64,000 nucleotides of DNA, from NCBI RefSeq assembly GCF_000283155.1, contig NW_004454216.1, positions 8,976,614-9,040,613 on the forward strand, in the 5' to 3' direction. Below the pieces are notes generated by a model, which was not told the origin of the DNA, did no database searches, and saw only the letters and a program-made list of their open reading frames with translations. This DNA comes from Ceratotherium simum simum. Taxonomy: Eukaryota; Chordata; Mammalia; Perissodactyla; Rhinocerotidae. The position numbers and the translations under genes were made by a program. Below are positions 28,701-43,700 of this stretch, in pieces; positions within the stretch are counted from its first letter, which is position 1, and every line of letters begins with the position of its first letter.

Positions 28701-31700
28701 CTTATCTCCAAAAAACCAGGGCCGGGCCCACAGGATGTGCTAGCGACATGTGAATCGGAGCTTGACCACCAGGGATATCTTTTCAGGTTTTGGTTTTCTC
28801 ATTCCGAGGTTTATATCTGATAGCAGCAACAGGTGTATGGAAAAGGAAACGAGATCCAAAAGGGCAGAGGCCGCTTCCTCCTTCTGTCTTACGCTCCGGC
28901 TGGCCTGGCAGTGTGATTACAAGCCCACTGGCATGTGTGCTTGGCCAGACCATCCCAGCTGTCCTGAAACTTGGCCACGCGGAGCTCTCGGGCAGGTGTT
29001 TGGCTCAATGTTTCTGTTAAGGCTCAGCTTGAACTCACCATTAGCAGGAGATCCAAGGACAATATTCCCAAAAAATACTGGGCAGTATTGTGGCACCTAC
29101 TATGAGCTGGATAAACAGTGGATAACAGTGCCTTCCTCTATTTCACAGGCTAGAAAGGGAAATAAACATCTAACGAGACCAAAACAAATGTAAATTATAA
29201 AATGTGATTTGTAAAAGGACTAAAAGAACAACAGGGAGAACAAATCTGAACCGGAAAGGTCTGGAGGGGCTTTTCTGAAAAACTAACACTGAACCTCAGC
29301 CCTGAAATACAGAACCAACAGGGCATGGAATATGGGGAAGGGAACTCCAGGCACCACAAACAGATCTGCAAGGAACCTTGGTGGGAGGAGGGGAGGATAG
29401 ATCTTTAAACAGATAGGAAGAAGGTCACTGTGAGAGTTGTGTGTAGAAAGGGGAGAGTGGTGATAGGAAGGCACATGCTGGGTAAGGAATTTAGATTTAA
29501 ATAAAATACAGTGGAACACAAACCACGGTGATATGATCTAATTTATATATATATATATTTTTAATAGGGTTTTTTTTTGTGAGGAAGATCAGTCCTGAGC
29601 TAACATCCGTGATAATCCTCCTCTTTTTGCTGAGGAAGACCGGCTCTGAGCTAACATCTATTGCCAATCCTCCTCCTTTTTCCCCTAAAGCCCCAGTAGA
29701 TTAGCTGTATGTCATAGTTGCACATCCTTCTAGTTGCTGTATGTGGGACGCGGCCTCAGCATGGCAGGAGAAGCGGTGCGTCGGTGCGCGCCTGGGATCC
29801 GAACCGGGGCTGCCAGTAGCGGAGCACGTGCACTTAACCGCTAAACCACGGGGCCGGCCCTAATTTATGTTTTTTAAAAAACCACTCTGGCTGCTACGAA
29901 GAGAGTGGACTGAAAGGAAGTAAATGAAAACGGGACTAAAGAACAGATGTTGATTTAGAAAAGAATCTGTTAGGGGAGATGCAGGGAAGTTGAAGTAATT
30001 GGGAAATATTTTCGTAATCAATTGGATGTGGGAGTGATGGAGAAAGAAGTGTCAAGATCTACTTCCTGTATGTCCTGTTTGGACATAGAGGGGGATAGAG
30101 GTGCCATTTCCTGGACTGGGAAACTGAAGGAAGAATAAGACTGGAGGCGGGGAGGTGTGTGGAAGGCAAGGGGAAGGGTAAGCTCCAGAGTTCAGTTACG
30201 GAGTGTTCAGTTGGAAACGCCTGTGAAATATCTGAGTGGAGACATCAGGTAGGCTACAGGATATGAGTCAGAAGTTCAGAAAAGGGCTGTGGGCTAAAAA
30301 CATACACTCAACAGTCACCAGTATGTACAGGTTATTGGAAGCCCCGGTTACAGAAGAATGTGAGGATTACAAGAGAAGAGGGTCTTCTTCTCAACAAGAG
30401 TTGACAAGTGTTAACAGACTTATTGTGGTGATCATTTTGCAATGTATACAAATATCAAATCATTACGTTGTATACCAGAAATTAATATAATATGTCAATT
30501 ATACCTCAATTTAAAAAAAAAAGGGTGAATGATTCAAGGCATATATCTTAATTCAGACCAATGAGAGCAAGCAGAATTTTCCTGTCCACTTCTGGGCAAG
30601 TTTAAGCTTGCCAAAAAAAGAAGAGAATTCAGATCAGAGATAAACACTCCAACAACTGATTGGATAGAGGCAGAGGAACAAGCAAAGGAAACTCTTTGAT
30701 GGAAAAGTCAGAGAGATAACTAAGAGAAAGAAAAGGAAGCCAGAAGAGTGTGGGACATGAGGCAAAGGGGCTGGTGAGGGGGGAATGCCAAGAAAAGGAT
30801 TTGTTCCCTATCTTGAATGCTGCTCAGGGGTCTGATCACAAGAGGACTGAAAAGGAGCCAATGGGTTAGGCAGCAGTGAGGTCTTTAGGAGTCTTAACAG
30901 GAGCGAATCTCAGGGAGGGGTGGGCCTAAGACAACTGGAATGGGAGGAACAGTTAACTGGGAACTGAGGAAGAGGACACACAGTGCACTAAGAAAATCGT
31001 CTGAGGGCCGGCCCCGTGGCTTGGGGGTTAAGTGCGCGCACTGTGCTGCCGGCGGCCCGGGTTCGGATCCCGGGTGCGCACCGACGCACCGCTCCTCTGG
31101 CCATGCTGGGGCCGCGTCCCACATACGGCAACTAGAAGGATGTGCAGCTATGACAGACAACTATCTGCTGGGGCTTTGGGGGAAAAATAAATAAATAAAA
31201 AATCTTTAAAAAAAAAAAAAAAGGAAAGAAAATCGTCTGAAAAGTTTGGCTGTGATGAAGAGAAGTGAGATAAGGGAGTTTATTTTTAAACCATAATAAT
31301 TTTTAAGAATAGTAATGTTGGCACGCTGACAGTAAAGTCCAGTAAAGAGGGAGAAGTTGGGGGGAGTGGGGTACAGAAGGACTGAATGCCTTGAGATGGT
31401 GGGATGAGATGACACCCAAAGCATATCCAGAGGGACTGGTCTTCGAGGGGAAGACAGAACCTTCTTTAGTTGTCAAGAGATGGGATGCTTCGAATTTCTC
31501 AGTGAAGTGGGTGGTGAGATCATCTTAGAGCCAGTGGGAGGAAAGGGGACCAGAGGTTTGAACAGAGTGAAGGTATGAAATAGCCATGTCATAAAATGGT
31601 AGAAGAAGTTTATTTAAGAAACATAATAATGAGTCTCTAATTGAGTTTGGTTCAAGAATATGTAGCAACATCATCTAGCCCAGTCGGTTTCCATTTCCCT

Positions 31701-34700
31701 CATCCTCCTCTGGAACCCCTCACCCAAAGCCAGTTTCTGCCATTTTTCACACCATGTGATACAGACAATAATCCCACCTTCCAAGACCAACTAATTCCCC
31801 AACAGCTGCAGGAGCTGGTCCTATACTTCAACACCCATCATCCTCTCTCCTATGCGGAGCCTCTGTCAAGCCACAAAAATGATTATAGAATGATGGAGGT
31901 GGCCTCCTTGCTTATTTCTGCTGTGTTCCTGGATTTCCACCTCTACCTTAGGTCAGAGAATATAACACAGCTTTCCCTGGGAAGTAAGATTCAGCATTGA
32001 CTTGCTTCACTTTTGTGTAGAATCTGATGCTGATGGGTAGATGACACGTGGGCCATGCCATATGTGGGCTCCACACAGATAAATAACTACATGGATGAAG
32101 AAGGCAGAAAGGCTCACAGGGAACACGATACTCCATCCCTATGTCCCACAAGTTTTCCAGTATGACATAAATAGTAAAATACTAATAAGCACCCCAAACA
32201 AAGACATCTGATGTCTCCAACGAAAGCTTCTTGCAGTATCAGTGCAGAATCTTGGAAAAGCATAATTCTCCTGTACGGCAGAACTAGACAATCAATCCTC
32301 TGACTTGGTTTTGAGCTTTTCAAGAAGAATATACCTACTACTCAAATGGATTTTTTACTATTTCAAAGTCTGGAGCTAGAAGGAACATACATAAAATTTA
32401 ATATGGAAAAGCTGTGCAGTTTAATCTTGATAAGCAGGCAACCAAGAAACTGATGTGTAGCTTTTAATCTGACTTGCATTTCTGACAATATCTTTTTGAG
32501 CTCATTCTCTGGCACCGAGATCAAATGCCCTTATTTATAGGTCTCAAACAAAGAAGAGCCTAAAAAGGAAGCCATGTTCAGCAGAAATCCTTTCCACATA
32601 TTACCACGAGAACTTAAACTGAAACTTTTTCTTTTTCTCAGCTTAGCGGAGAACATGGTAAGCAAGGAAGAATGTGTTAAAGCTCGTTTGCTTTTTCTTT
32701 CCCAAACTGGAATTTTATTTTTTATTTTAGGCTTTGTTCAGTTGTAACTAACTCAGAATGTGAGAGGAGAGTAAGTATAATATTTCCCAGAGAAAATAAA
32801 CAAATAAACAGACAAATAAAAAACCCAACTACCACCTTGAATTCTAGAAACCACAAGTAATTTTTCATACTTTCCCTAGTAATATCAGCTAACATTCAGG
32901 TTATGGGCTGAACGGAATAAGTCTGACCTTTTCCAAGATGAGTGTCAACTGTGTGTCACAGACAGTTTGCACTTGGCAGTGAGAGGATCCCCTGAAAACT
33001 TCAATGCATTTTCCAGAGAGCTATGCACTTGCATTGAAAACAATAGCAAGGCAACACAGATGAGATGAATGGCTCTCATTCATCTTTTTAATAAACAGAA
33101 AAATGAAAAGAAATGAGGCAACCATATTTGAATATGCTTAAGCCATCTCTAGAAGGCACCAGTGGTAAAGAAGTTCAGTATACTAAAATAACTCTTTAAG
33201 AAACACAGTAGAATCAGAAGAGCAGAAAGGCTGATGGAAAAAAGGAATTCACTCATCTCAAGGAGGATAAGCTGCCTCAAATATCAGCTTGAAAATTCTA
33301 CAGGCTCTCCTCTCTCAGCATCCACTGCTCAGTTCCTGACAGTTTTTAGTTTGTGACAACTTACCTCATCTTAAGACTTTTCTCTAGTGTAACTGTCTCC
33401 AGAAACACGACACACAAATCCAAAACCATGGTAATTCATACATTTAAGTTCAATCAAATAGGACCGCCATATTGCCCATAAAAATGGCGTGCAAATATAA
33501 TTTTCTTTTACCTTGGTCTTTTCACCAACAATGTTCTTTTCCAGTTCTGCTATTTTCCGGTTTAGATGATCCAAAATCTCCTTCTCTTTCATAAGTTCAG
33601 TTGTTTCCGATTTCTGTTCTCCATCCAAAAGAGCACATTCCATATCCAACTGAGGACACAAAACAAAGCTCAGAGTCGCTTCACCTCCAGGGAAATTCTC
33701 AGCTCCCACTGCAGAGGTGCATTTTTAACAGCTACAAATTTCAAAAAGTGCTACTGTATCAACCAGATTGTGGGGCCTACAGAACACTCCAGAGAGCCCA
33801 CGTGAGGCTCAAGATTCCTATATAAGAAAGCAGAAAGCCCAGAATATATTTGCTAAGAAAACTAGTTATCTTATTTAATTTTTCTATAATAATCCCTTTT
33901 CTGCTTACTTCTCAAGGAGATTTTGCCTATTTGCTTAGATTCAGGCTCAGGCATAAACCATCTTGGGAGCAACCACGTCTTTGTTTGTTTGTCCCTGGAA
34001 CACAGGAGTGAAAATTACACTTAGCCAGCAGGCAAGTTCTGCATTCCTAGCAACGCCAGCCAGAGGAGCTTCCAGGGTCTGTGTGTAAGATGACAGGTGA
34101 GCAGTCCCCTTCCACTTACTGGGCTATCTGCATCATCTGTGAGTATAGACACACAAGTCTTTCCTAGGCAGAATTAGTTGCTCCTCCTCACTCCATTGAA
34201 GTCATATAAAAATTGCCCCTTTCTTGAATTATAGTTATAGAATATGTCTGTCTCCTCCCTGGTTTGCAAGCCTCCAGAAAGCTAGGTCTATGTTTGATTT
34301 ATTTGTAAATCCCCCATACTGCTGATGTGATACCCAACTCCTAGTCAACAGGCTCAGAAAATGTTTGCTGGGTTTGAACTCGAACACGTAAATACACGGT
34401 ACCTCAGCTGATAGATCTTGTAGCAAGTCAGAAAGTATATACCAGCTAAGAAAGTCAGTTATACATAAAGTACATTAAAAATGGCTTCATATGCTTATCT
34501 CATCTGATTCACAAAAAAAAAAAAAGAACCAGAAGGAAAAGAGAAATGTAAAAGAAGGCATTTTTACCCTACACCTCTACCCATCGAACAAATGTTTGCT
34601 CACATTGACTTCTATGCATTCTGCCTCCTGATAGGCATCAATATTTTTAAGCTAAAGGAAAGAAAGAAGAAAGGGAGAGGGTAACAAGTGAATTCGTGGT

Positions 34701-37700
34701 GTATACCTCTCTGGAGGATTCATCCATCTGGTCATTTATATCTTTGATTTTTTGTTCAAGTTCCTCAAGGTTGTTCAGAATAGCTATCCGGGTCTCTTCC
34801 ATTGCAGCCAGCTCCTGCATCTTTTGTTCTTCACTTATACCCTCTGGCGTCTGCAATTAATTAACACAGAAAAGGGCTATTCACACTTCAATTCCAGAAT
34901 TTCCCAATTAATAAACCAGTCGTAAGTCTAGTGTTTCACAGTCTGCACGTCTACTCCGGTTCTAAAAACATCCTTGTGATCGTTTCTTTGGAACTCTGCC
35001 TTTTCCCATAGATCCTCAGCAGACAAGTTCTTAGGTTAGCTCATACAAACCAACTTAAAATTACAAATTCATATCCTTTTAAAGCTGAAATAACCAAAAG
35101 TTTACACAGATGAGGAAGCTGTGGTCCATAGAGATCGTAGTGACTTCTCTAAGGTTATAAAGTTCGGCACAGCAGAGACTAGAATCTAGACTTTTTACAT
35201 CTTCCTCAGGGATCTCTTGGGCTCACTGTCCCCTTCATTACAAGCTCCATATTCTCTCCCATCTCCAAGTGAGTACATTTTCTACAACAGTCTCTTGAAT
35301 CTCTAGCCATACTATTGGGTCCCACTGCTAGAGTTATCTGTAGATGAGCATTCATGCTTCCAACACAAGGTAGAAACACAAGAACACATTGCACTTGGCC
35401 CCCTCTCACCAAAATGTTCCACAGAGTTAATAACCAGGACAATATAGGCTTTATTACTTGGGTGACCCCAAAATGATTTAAAACTACACACAATGTTAAT
35501 TTATGTTTCACTTTTTGTGTCAGCACACTACTTCCTGTCTTTATCCTACAGGACTTTCTTCCTCTATAATGTTTAAGACAGTAACTGGGCCAATGGGCTT
35601 TTGTGACATGAAAGAGGATGCTAGCTATCATTCAAAACATTACGTCAGGGAAAAACCGAGTTCCTTAACAAGGAATGAGAAAGTCAAGAAAGAAATTCAG
35701 TGAGACGGGGCATACTTACTCCTCTGAACAGAGTTATAACCAATGCCCAGGGAAGAAAGGAATATTTTAGATCATAAACATAACCAAAATGTGACTGTTA
35801 TTTTAAGAAGAGAATATAGTGAATTGAGAACAGCTTCTTCTTTCAAGAATTTCAGGTTAGTTATGTCAGATGTCACCCGGTAGAGACCAGTCTTTCTGCA
35901 AGTCAAGGGATGTCGAGATAGATATATTATTCAGTTAATCTTTATCTCTCTTCGAAAAAGAAGTAATTTCTTTGCATCAGTAAGTCAATAATTATACAAT
36001 TTCACAATTGGAAATTGAAAATAGCAGCCCAGCTAAGTATATTATGGAAGACTACTCACTAATCACTGAAAAGAATATTCAAATAAACCAAAGAAACCAT
36101 TAAAATTTGTCTACCTCACTAAGCTCATTTAATTTATTTAAGAATCCTAGAAATTACTTTAAGAAGATAGTCATCATGTCATATTCTTTATTCATATTCT
36201 TTATTCTTTACCCTTCTTTGCTGCTCTTTAAGGAGATTAAACGATTGAGAAGTCACGTATCTCAGGTTGATTAGAACAAAGGTGTGCAGGCCTTCCGAGC
36301 TTTGACATTTATCTTTTTAATTGTCACCTTAAATCCAGGATCTCATCGACTAATCAAACAACCGCTGCCCTTTTTACGGCAGACAATGACTCCGACTGTG
36401 CTAAGACCTAGGTGCCTGTTGTAGGGCAGAGGAATGCCTGTACAGTGAATGGCGTTCCAAAATCACTGATGAGTAATCCCAGCAGGAAAGCCACAACAAT
36501 GCCAGCATCCCGGTGGGGCAACATTTCTTCTTAAGTTTCAACTTCCAACATGGTTTAAAAATATCTCTCCCACTGGTGGAAGCAAAGCATTAAGAGAAAA
36601 GAAAAACTGGACAATCTGCAAAACTATAAAGATAGGTAATAGTGGCAATTATAAGTATCTGTAAAACTCAAAGTTTCTACAAAATCTGTAGGTACATATA
36701 GATATATTCAATATAGAATAGGTATATTTAATAATAGACAACTTGAGAGGCTGTTTACAGCAATAAATGCTATCTAGGAAATGACTGTTTTTACTGTTAT
36801 TTATGAAAAGCAAAATCATCAAAAGGCATTCTAAAACTCCAGTTTGTGATAGAATAGGGTGAGGATATTGTAATTTCATTTACATCCAAATTAAAAAAAA
36901 CAATAGAGAGCCAAGGGTGTGGTACCCACTGAATAGCTTTAGTTTTATGGTGACAGAGAAAGCTGAAATTTTAATCTATCTGGGATTTTTTTTTTATAGT
37001 AATGGATAGGATCCCACTGAGAGTGACATGTTTTAATAAGCCCATTAAACATACCACCTTTGAGGTAACTTGATCCATACAGAGAAGGGGAGAAAGTAGG
37101 GAGGGACACAACACTTTGCATCTGCCCTTTTTTTTTGCAGATCTCTTCTTAGAAACCTGTTGCAGAGGAGGGTGCAGATGTGAGGGCTTTGCACTGCAGA
37201 CAGAATGATTACTTGAAAGAAAAGTGTAAAAAAGTTCTCATCACAAGGAAAAAAATTTTTTTTGGTAACTATATGAGGTGATGGATGTTAACTGAATTTA
37301 TTGTGGTAATCATTTCACACTGTCTGTCAGTCAAGTCATTATGACGTACACCGTAAACTCAAACGGTGCCGCATGTCAATTCTACCTCAATAAAACTGCA
37401 AGGAAAAAAGAGAGGAGCGAGCTGCTCTCAGCTCTCATCTCCAGTGGCAGTACACAGGTTCACAAAAGCCACCTAAAATCAGCATATTTCCAAGGTCATC
37501 TGCCCCTTTCAGGGTTAGGTAAAGCAAGTTCCAGAAGGGTACATCTCAGGTTTCCTCAAATCTTTGTTTCCTTAAATCAGCTTAGAGTGTTTTTCCAATT
37601 CCTTTCTTCTCTGTCAATCCTTAGATCGATTAATAACAAACACTGTACTTTGTTAAGTAAATAATTCAGTGAGCAGATTACTCAAAGAGAAAGGGCATCG

Positions 37701-40700
37701 AAAACAAATAGTCACGACATTTTTTTTTTAAAAAAAAAAGATTCTTCTTGGGGGGCCGGCCTGGTGGCGTGGTGGTTAAATTCACATGCTCCACTTCGGC
37801 GGCCCAGGTTTGTGGGTTCAGATCCCGGGCATGGACCTACACCACTCATCAAGCCATGCTGTGGTGGTGTCCCACATACAAAATAGAGGAGGACTGGCAC
37901 AGATGTTAGCCCAGGGCCAATCTTCCTCAAGCAAAAAGAGGAAGATTGGCAACAGATGTTAGCTCAGGGCCAATAGTCCTCACCAAAAAAAAAAAAAAAA
38001 AAGATTCTTCTATTGGCTGTCTCAAGGTAATATTTGTCTGTCTTCAAAAAGCAATAAATGAAAAATTGGTTCCGGGGAACCCATCTCCCTCTCACTTGCC
38101 CTCATCTAGGCAGCTGTGTGGTACCCAGAGGTGCACTTGATGTTTTCTGCCTCTAAAGGAGGCACAGTCTTATATCCCTTGCCACAAGGGCTGCTGCTCC
38201 AAGCTTCAGAGGCCTCCTATTCCACGAATGCATATTTGAACAATGAAAACAACTGGCACGATCTGCTCCTTTACACACCAACAGCTCTCATCACAGCCCT
38301 CTTCAGGAAGAAAGCTGTCTCCCAAAAGTTAGTCCTTAGAGAGGCACACAGCTCACTGTTTTCACAAAAATCTGGCAGACCTCCATGAAGGAAGACATGT
38401 GAAAGGATTAAGATGTAAAGGTAGCGAAGGATTTCTAAGTCCAGTGGCTGATGACAACAGCTCAAATTTTCAAATGATGGTCATTTACTTTGCCCGAACA
38501 TCAACAACGTTTGATTCCCCCCAACAGATGCTAGTTTCTAACAGTTGCAACTTTCCGGCAATAGAGACAGATGTCCTATTCAGAATTACTCTCCACGGAG
38601 AATTAGTAAGGTAAACGTGGTTATCAGGAGAAAGAAGGGATTGAACAGTGCAGAGTCCTCATGTATACGATGGGAGAACTCAACAGGTAGGTAAGGACTT
38701 CTGACTAGGAACACTCAGTGAAAAAGTCTTGTTGCAGCCAAACAAACAAAAATAAAAACAAACACACAAACTCCTCTGAATAATACTCCAAGTGATAAAT
38801 TACTTCCAGAACTTAGCTCCTCAATGATGTCTTTCCCTTAAAGAATCAGTATGTGCCCTTCTCTTACAACAAAAATTTAACTAATGTATCTTTTTTATTT
38901 TTTGGTTCTTTGGCTATAATTGCCAAGAATCTCTGAGTTCAACTTAATGGTCAGAGTTGCTTAAATAAATTAATTAATCCTAATAAATAAATAAAGAATT
39001 AAATAAATTCTTGTGACTATGGTACATGCTTTTCTCTCCTCTGGTGTTCTAATTTTATTCTAATAAAATTTATATCTTTTATTGTAAGCTTTCTTAAATT
39101 TAAAATTAAATTTTCAATCCTTAAATCCTTAAAATTAAATCCTTACTAGAAAACAGGTAGGGGAATAATCTTTTTTTCAATTTCATAGAAAAAACTTCTT
39201 AACCTGGGTGAAAAAAATAACATCAAAAAATTTTCCTTGAATTCCATTTAAGAAATCCTCAAATTTGGAAGACATTTTTAAATCAGCAGAGAACCAGAAG
39301 ACTAAGTAATAATTATGACTACGTATAAACCTTAAACTCCTATACATCCAAAAATGTCATAAATGAAGTCAAAAGGAAGACCGATCACGATAAAAGACTA
39401 ATTTCCTTACCACAAATAGCTCCTACTACTCAATAGAAACAAGACAAAACATTTTTAAAAAATGGGCAAAGAACATGAATCAGTCGGTCAAAATACAAAT
39501 GAACAACTAAAAATATGAAAAGATGCCCAACTTTATGCATAAGTAAAGACAAACAAGTTAAAACACCTAGTAACTTAGCAAACCGAAAAGTTTTTGGACT
39601 ACTCAGCCGTGGCAAGTGTATGGAGAACGAAGTGCACTCATAAACTGTTAGTGAAAACGTCACCTGGAGATACAGTCTTTTGAGAGTATAATTCGGAAAT
39701 AGTGGTTAAAGTGAAAGATATACAAAATCTTTGACCTAGCAATTCCACATTTAGTAAGTGATCCTACAGATACATTTGCACAATTGTGCAAATATATATA
39801 TTCCAGAATATTTGCTGCATATAGATTTTATCAGTAAAATACTGGAAACAATTTAAATAGTATTTCCAACCCATAGAATACTAGTCAGCCATTAAAAAGA
39901 ATGAGGTAGAGCTGTGTATACTAACATGCACAGATGCCCAAGACATGTAGTGAGGGAAAAAAAGTGCAGAACACAATGTGTGTGTTTATGTGTGTCTGTA
40001 CCTAGAATATACGGCCGTATATGCACAGAAATATTAGGAAGGCATGTAAGACACTTTGTTTATCTCTCAGGTGTACAACTGGAAGAGATAAAGAGAAACT
40101 TTTATTTCTTTCTACTTTTCTGTACTGCTATATTTTTTACAGTGCAAATTTCTTTATGGTAAACACTCTAATTTGCTGCACGTTGTTTGGCTAATTACCT
40201 CTTAAATCGCAGCTTCACAGAAAACATTTTGGAAAACAAGCATAACACCTCTAGTCTCTAGGCCAACCAGACGCACAGTCCTAGGCCCTAAGTCCTAGCC
40301 TTCGTGCTCCCTCGGCTGTACCTTTGGTAGGATGCTTAGATAAGCAGACTCGCTGGAAGCTTTCAGAAAGGCAGAGGAGGGTGGTGGGGGAGTCCTGGTG
40401 AGGTCCCTGAGCAGTTCGTCGTTCCTGACGCTCCTGGGGGAAAGGAAGCTGGCACTGCTCTGACTGAGGCTCCCGAAGACCGCCAAGTCCGCATCGTGGA
40501 CAGAGCCTTTCCGGTGGCTCCTGTATCTGGTGTCAGGGCTCACCAGGGCTTCTTCAAACACGGACTCCTCGTCGGAGAGTTGCAGCTTCTCCAGCTCCTT
40601 ATTGATTTTCTGCACATCCGCCACGGTGGTGCCAGCGGACAAGCGGCTGTCCGGCTTTGTGTATTCAGCACAGAGACTGAGGATCGTCTCCAGACGCTGT

Positions 40701-43700
40701 CTCTCCTGGAACACAGAGAGGAGGGGAAGGGCGGTGAGTTTGTAGGAAAGGAGACTCGAAATAAAAAGACTGAAGAGGCTGGGACCACTGGTGATTTCAT
40801 CCCACACAGAAATCCACAGACACTCGGCTGATGATGGTTTTCCATCATCTTTGATGGATAGCTTTAAGGATCCAGATGAAACCCAGGTTAACAACGCCTG
40901 ATTGTCCTCCCAGACTCAGTTCTGGCTGTCCCCTTCATTTATGCATCCCAGTGCCGATCCTAGCACACAGCAGCACTCAGTAAGCCATTTCTTGATTTAT
41001 CAATTCTCCAAACACTTCAAAGGTTTTTTTTTGTGAGGAAGACTAGCCCTGACCTAACATCCGATGCCAATCCTCCTCTTTTTTGCTGAGGAAGATTGGC
41101 CCTGGGCTAACATCCGTGTCCATCTTCCTCTACTTCATATGGGATGCCACCACAGCATGGCTTGACAAGTGGTGCGTCGGTCTGCACCCGGGATCCAAAC
41201 CTGCGAACCCAAGGCTGCCAAAGTGGAGCGTACAAACTTAACCTCTATGCCACCGGGCCGGGCCCTCAAAGGTTTTTGTAATCTCCATTTTCTAAAATCT
41301 TTATTCTCCCTTCCCTCCCTCTGCCTACCTTCAACAATATCTAGCTCTTTCATCAATATAGACTTAATATTTGTGCTTAAAATTAATTCTGCAACTTCCT
41401 ATAGAAATATTATTCTACTGTTAAACACACAAAAGGATAAATGCTACTTAAAGAATCTTTTAATTTAAAAGACATAACTAGGTCTTCAATTTTTTCTTGA
41501 AATGCTTTAAAATTTTCAAAACTTTTTATGTCTCATCAGCAGGTAAAGGTCTTTTCCACCAACTTTTCACATGAGTAATTAAAATTATAATAAAGTAGGA
41601 ATGTGGTAGGAAAATGAAAAACATTTCACATCATGTCCAGATAGAAAGACATCAACGTATTTCAAATACTGACATCATTAAATCTTTGATTCATTTAGCT
41701 GGAAAATAAAGTGATAGTTCATTTGTTTAAAAAAAATCAATCTATAGGCCATTGATGTTATAATGGTACCACTTACTGACACTTCACCAAGCTCCCCATG
41801 CAAAACAGGTAGATATTTATGAGTTTTGACTTTAAGTAAATTTACTATATATTCGTGAACAATAGGATATAATTTATGAAATACTTATCATAAGCCTAGA
41901 CAGCACTGTTTGGGGTGGGGAACCTCAACATCTTCACCTCCCACATTAATTCCAATGCCAAAGTGAAAAGAAAAATAATAAAATAACAAGAAACATCTGC
42001 TGTGATTACATCTACCACATTGAAGAGAGAATTCAAAAGCCTTCCATAGAAAAACATCACTAACAAAATAGAAAGTTTTTAAACAGCACTGGACTGCCGT
42101 TTTCAATTTCTAATCGCAGCTAATTTGTAAAGACAAAATTCTGAAGGCAGTTAGCTCTGTATTCGTTGAAGGAGTATCAAATAGAAACGGTAAATAGCAA
42201 CAGACCAACATAATTTCCTGGTTTCCCTTCAATACATTAATTAAATGACAAGATAGAAGTGATCTAAGGTGTATCTGACTTTTACCTGTCCTCTAAAGCA
42301 GCCCTCCCCCCCTAAAAATGCAATAGTTTGATCAAAAGCACAGTTTAAGTGGTTCCTATAGGCCCCACCTCCCCTTCGCCGCCTGAACTTCCGCACTCCA
42401 GCTGCAGCTCGGTCCTCATGGCCTCTCCCCACGCAGGCTCGCATCCCAGGAGCTTCTGCACCCTGTCCATCCAGGAGCTCTGGTGTTTATTATCTCCGCA
42501 GCTGCCACCAGCTGCCAAGCCCTACCCACCTCAGCTTTATGGGGAGGAAGTAGGGGGGACACAGTATTCATTGCCTTATTTTAAACTTCTCCAACAATCT
42601 AGAAAAGTCTACATGGGAATATGCAAAAACAGCCTGCAAGGGCATACGTGAGGGGGACAGGAACCAGGTGTTATATTTCACCCCTTTTCAACAGCATCTG
42701 CATTAAAGGCTAATGTCCAAAGAAAAGTTCTTTCCACCATTTAGGTGAAATAAATTAAAGCATCTAAACTCAATCTTTACTAATCTTTATAGATCACAGT
42801 GTGTATGCATTAGCCTTGACATTAATTACATTTGGGATTATCTGAAAGTGATCAATTTCGATTTACCAGGGCTCCAATGAACAGTGTGGTCTTCAAAAGC
42901 ATGAAAGGTACTTCTGCCAAGCCTGTAATACATAGCAAAATTCCTCCCACATCTCCTTCCCAGAATAGTCGCTTTTGCTGCCAGTGCTATTGCTTAATTC
43001 CAGAGGGAATAAATGATCCCAGCCTTAAGATGAATGCTATTTCAGACAGTGAAACGCAGTATTCAAAGGCTTGTGCACAGGAAGTTTGGTCTACTGGTAT
43101 GTGTTTCTCTCTATTCTTATCATCCCATTCACAGCCAATCTGTCCAGGCTTGAATCACACACACATGCAGCACTGCTGCTCATGAGTCTAGGAGAAATCC
43201 ATGCCACCCCAAGACACACTGGCCCCATAAACGCTGCACCAAAGAAAAATAAACTGATGACGAGAAGTGCGTCAGAAGAAAGTCTGCAAGGCATTTCAGA
43301 GAGCACAAGAAGCCTTTTAAGGAAAACCCTGAACAAAATTTACCCTCATAAAATAATTCTCCCTTAAGCCCTCTTCACTCTGGAGTCTTGTTCCTTCCCA
43401 TTCATCACTCCAATATTCTCCACTCTGCGTGACCTAAAACCAGGGCAACCGTCCCCACCAGGAGACTTTTGAGAATCAAATAGGGCACTATTAATAATTA
43501 TGCTGGAACATCAAGCATAAACTGGGATTGGCAAACTGAGATGTACAGCTCCCTAACTAAAACTCAATTTTCTTTGATGCTTCACCTGGCATCTGCTGAG
43601 CTGGGAGGCCCCCTCTTTGAGATCTCCAATTCCTACCCATTTTTCCAAACCAGCATTCTACTGTGCATTTTCTTGAAAAGCCACCAGTATAGACTCTAAA

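Larger units (their letters stand above)
22106..33511. other. Intron between coding exons 4 and 5 (11.4 kb)
   Basis: It holds a MER5-like element, a 37-bp tandem duplication, two ERE SINEs, an L1 3' remnant and an AT-rich block. I see nothing nameable in 22106-24538, 24613-25345, 25526-28369, 28566-29567 (apart from diverged repeat-like text near 29090-29300), 29861-30410 and 31241-33511. Confidence 0.75.
34851..40321. other. Intron between coding exons 2 and 3
   Basis: A 5.5-kb intron containing a MIR-like remnant (35095-35195), an L1 3' remnant, an ERE SINE, an AT-rich patch (38960-39150) and a decayed L1. 35200-37260 and 38015-38950 show nothing recognisable beyond a small tandem word (catattcttt) near 36180. 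Confidence 0.75.

Noticed and set aside
28750..29193. 147-codon plus-strand open frame
   Set aside because: No recognisable domain, no exon-like borders, and it lies antisense in an intron; treated as chance.
31641..32000. 119-codon plus-strand open frame
   Set aside because: The composition and product look random, with no family resemblance or splice context.
42349..42651. 100-codon plus-strand frame over the GC-richer patch
   Set aside because: No recognisable product; the minus-strand frame with a matching donor phase explains the patch better.
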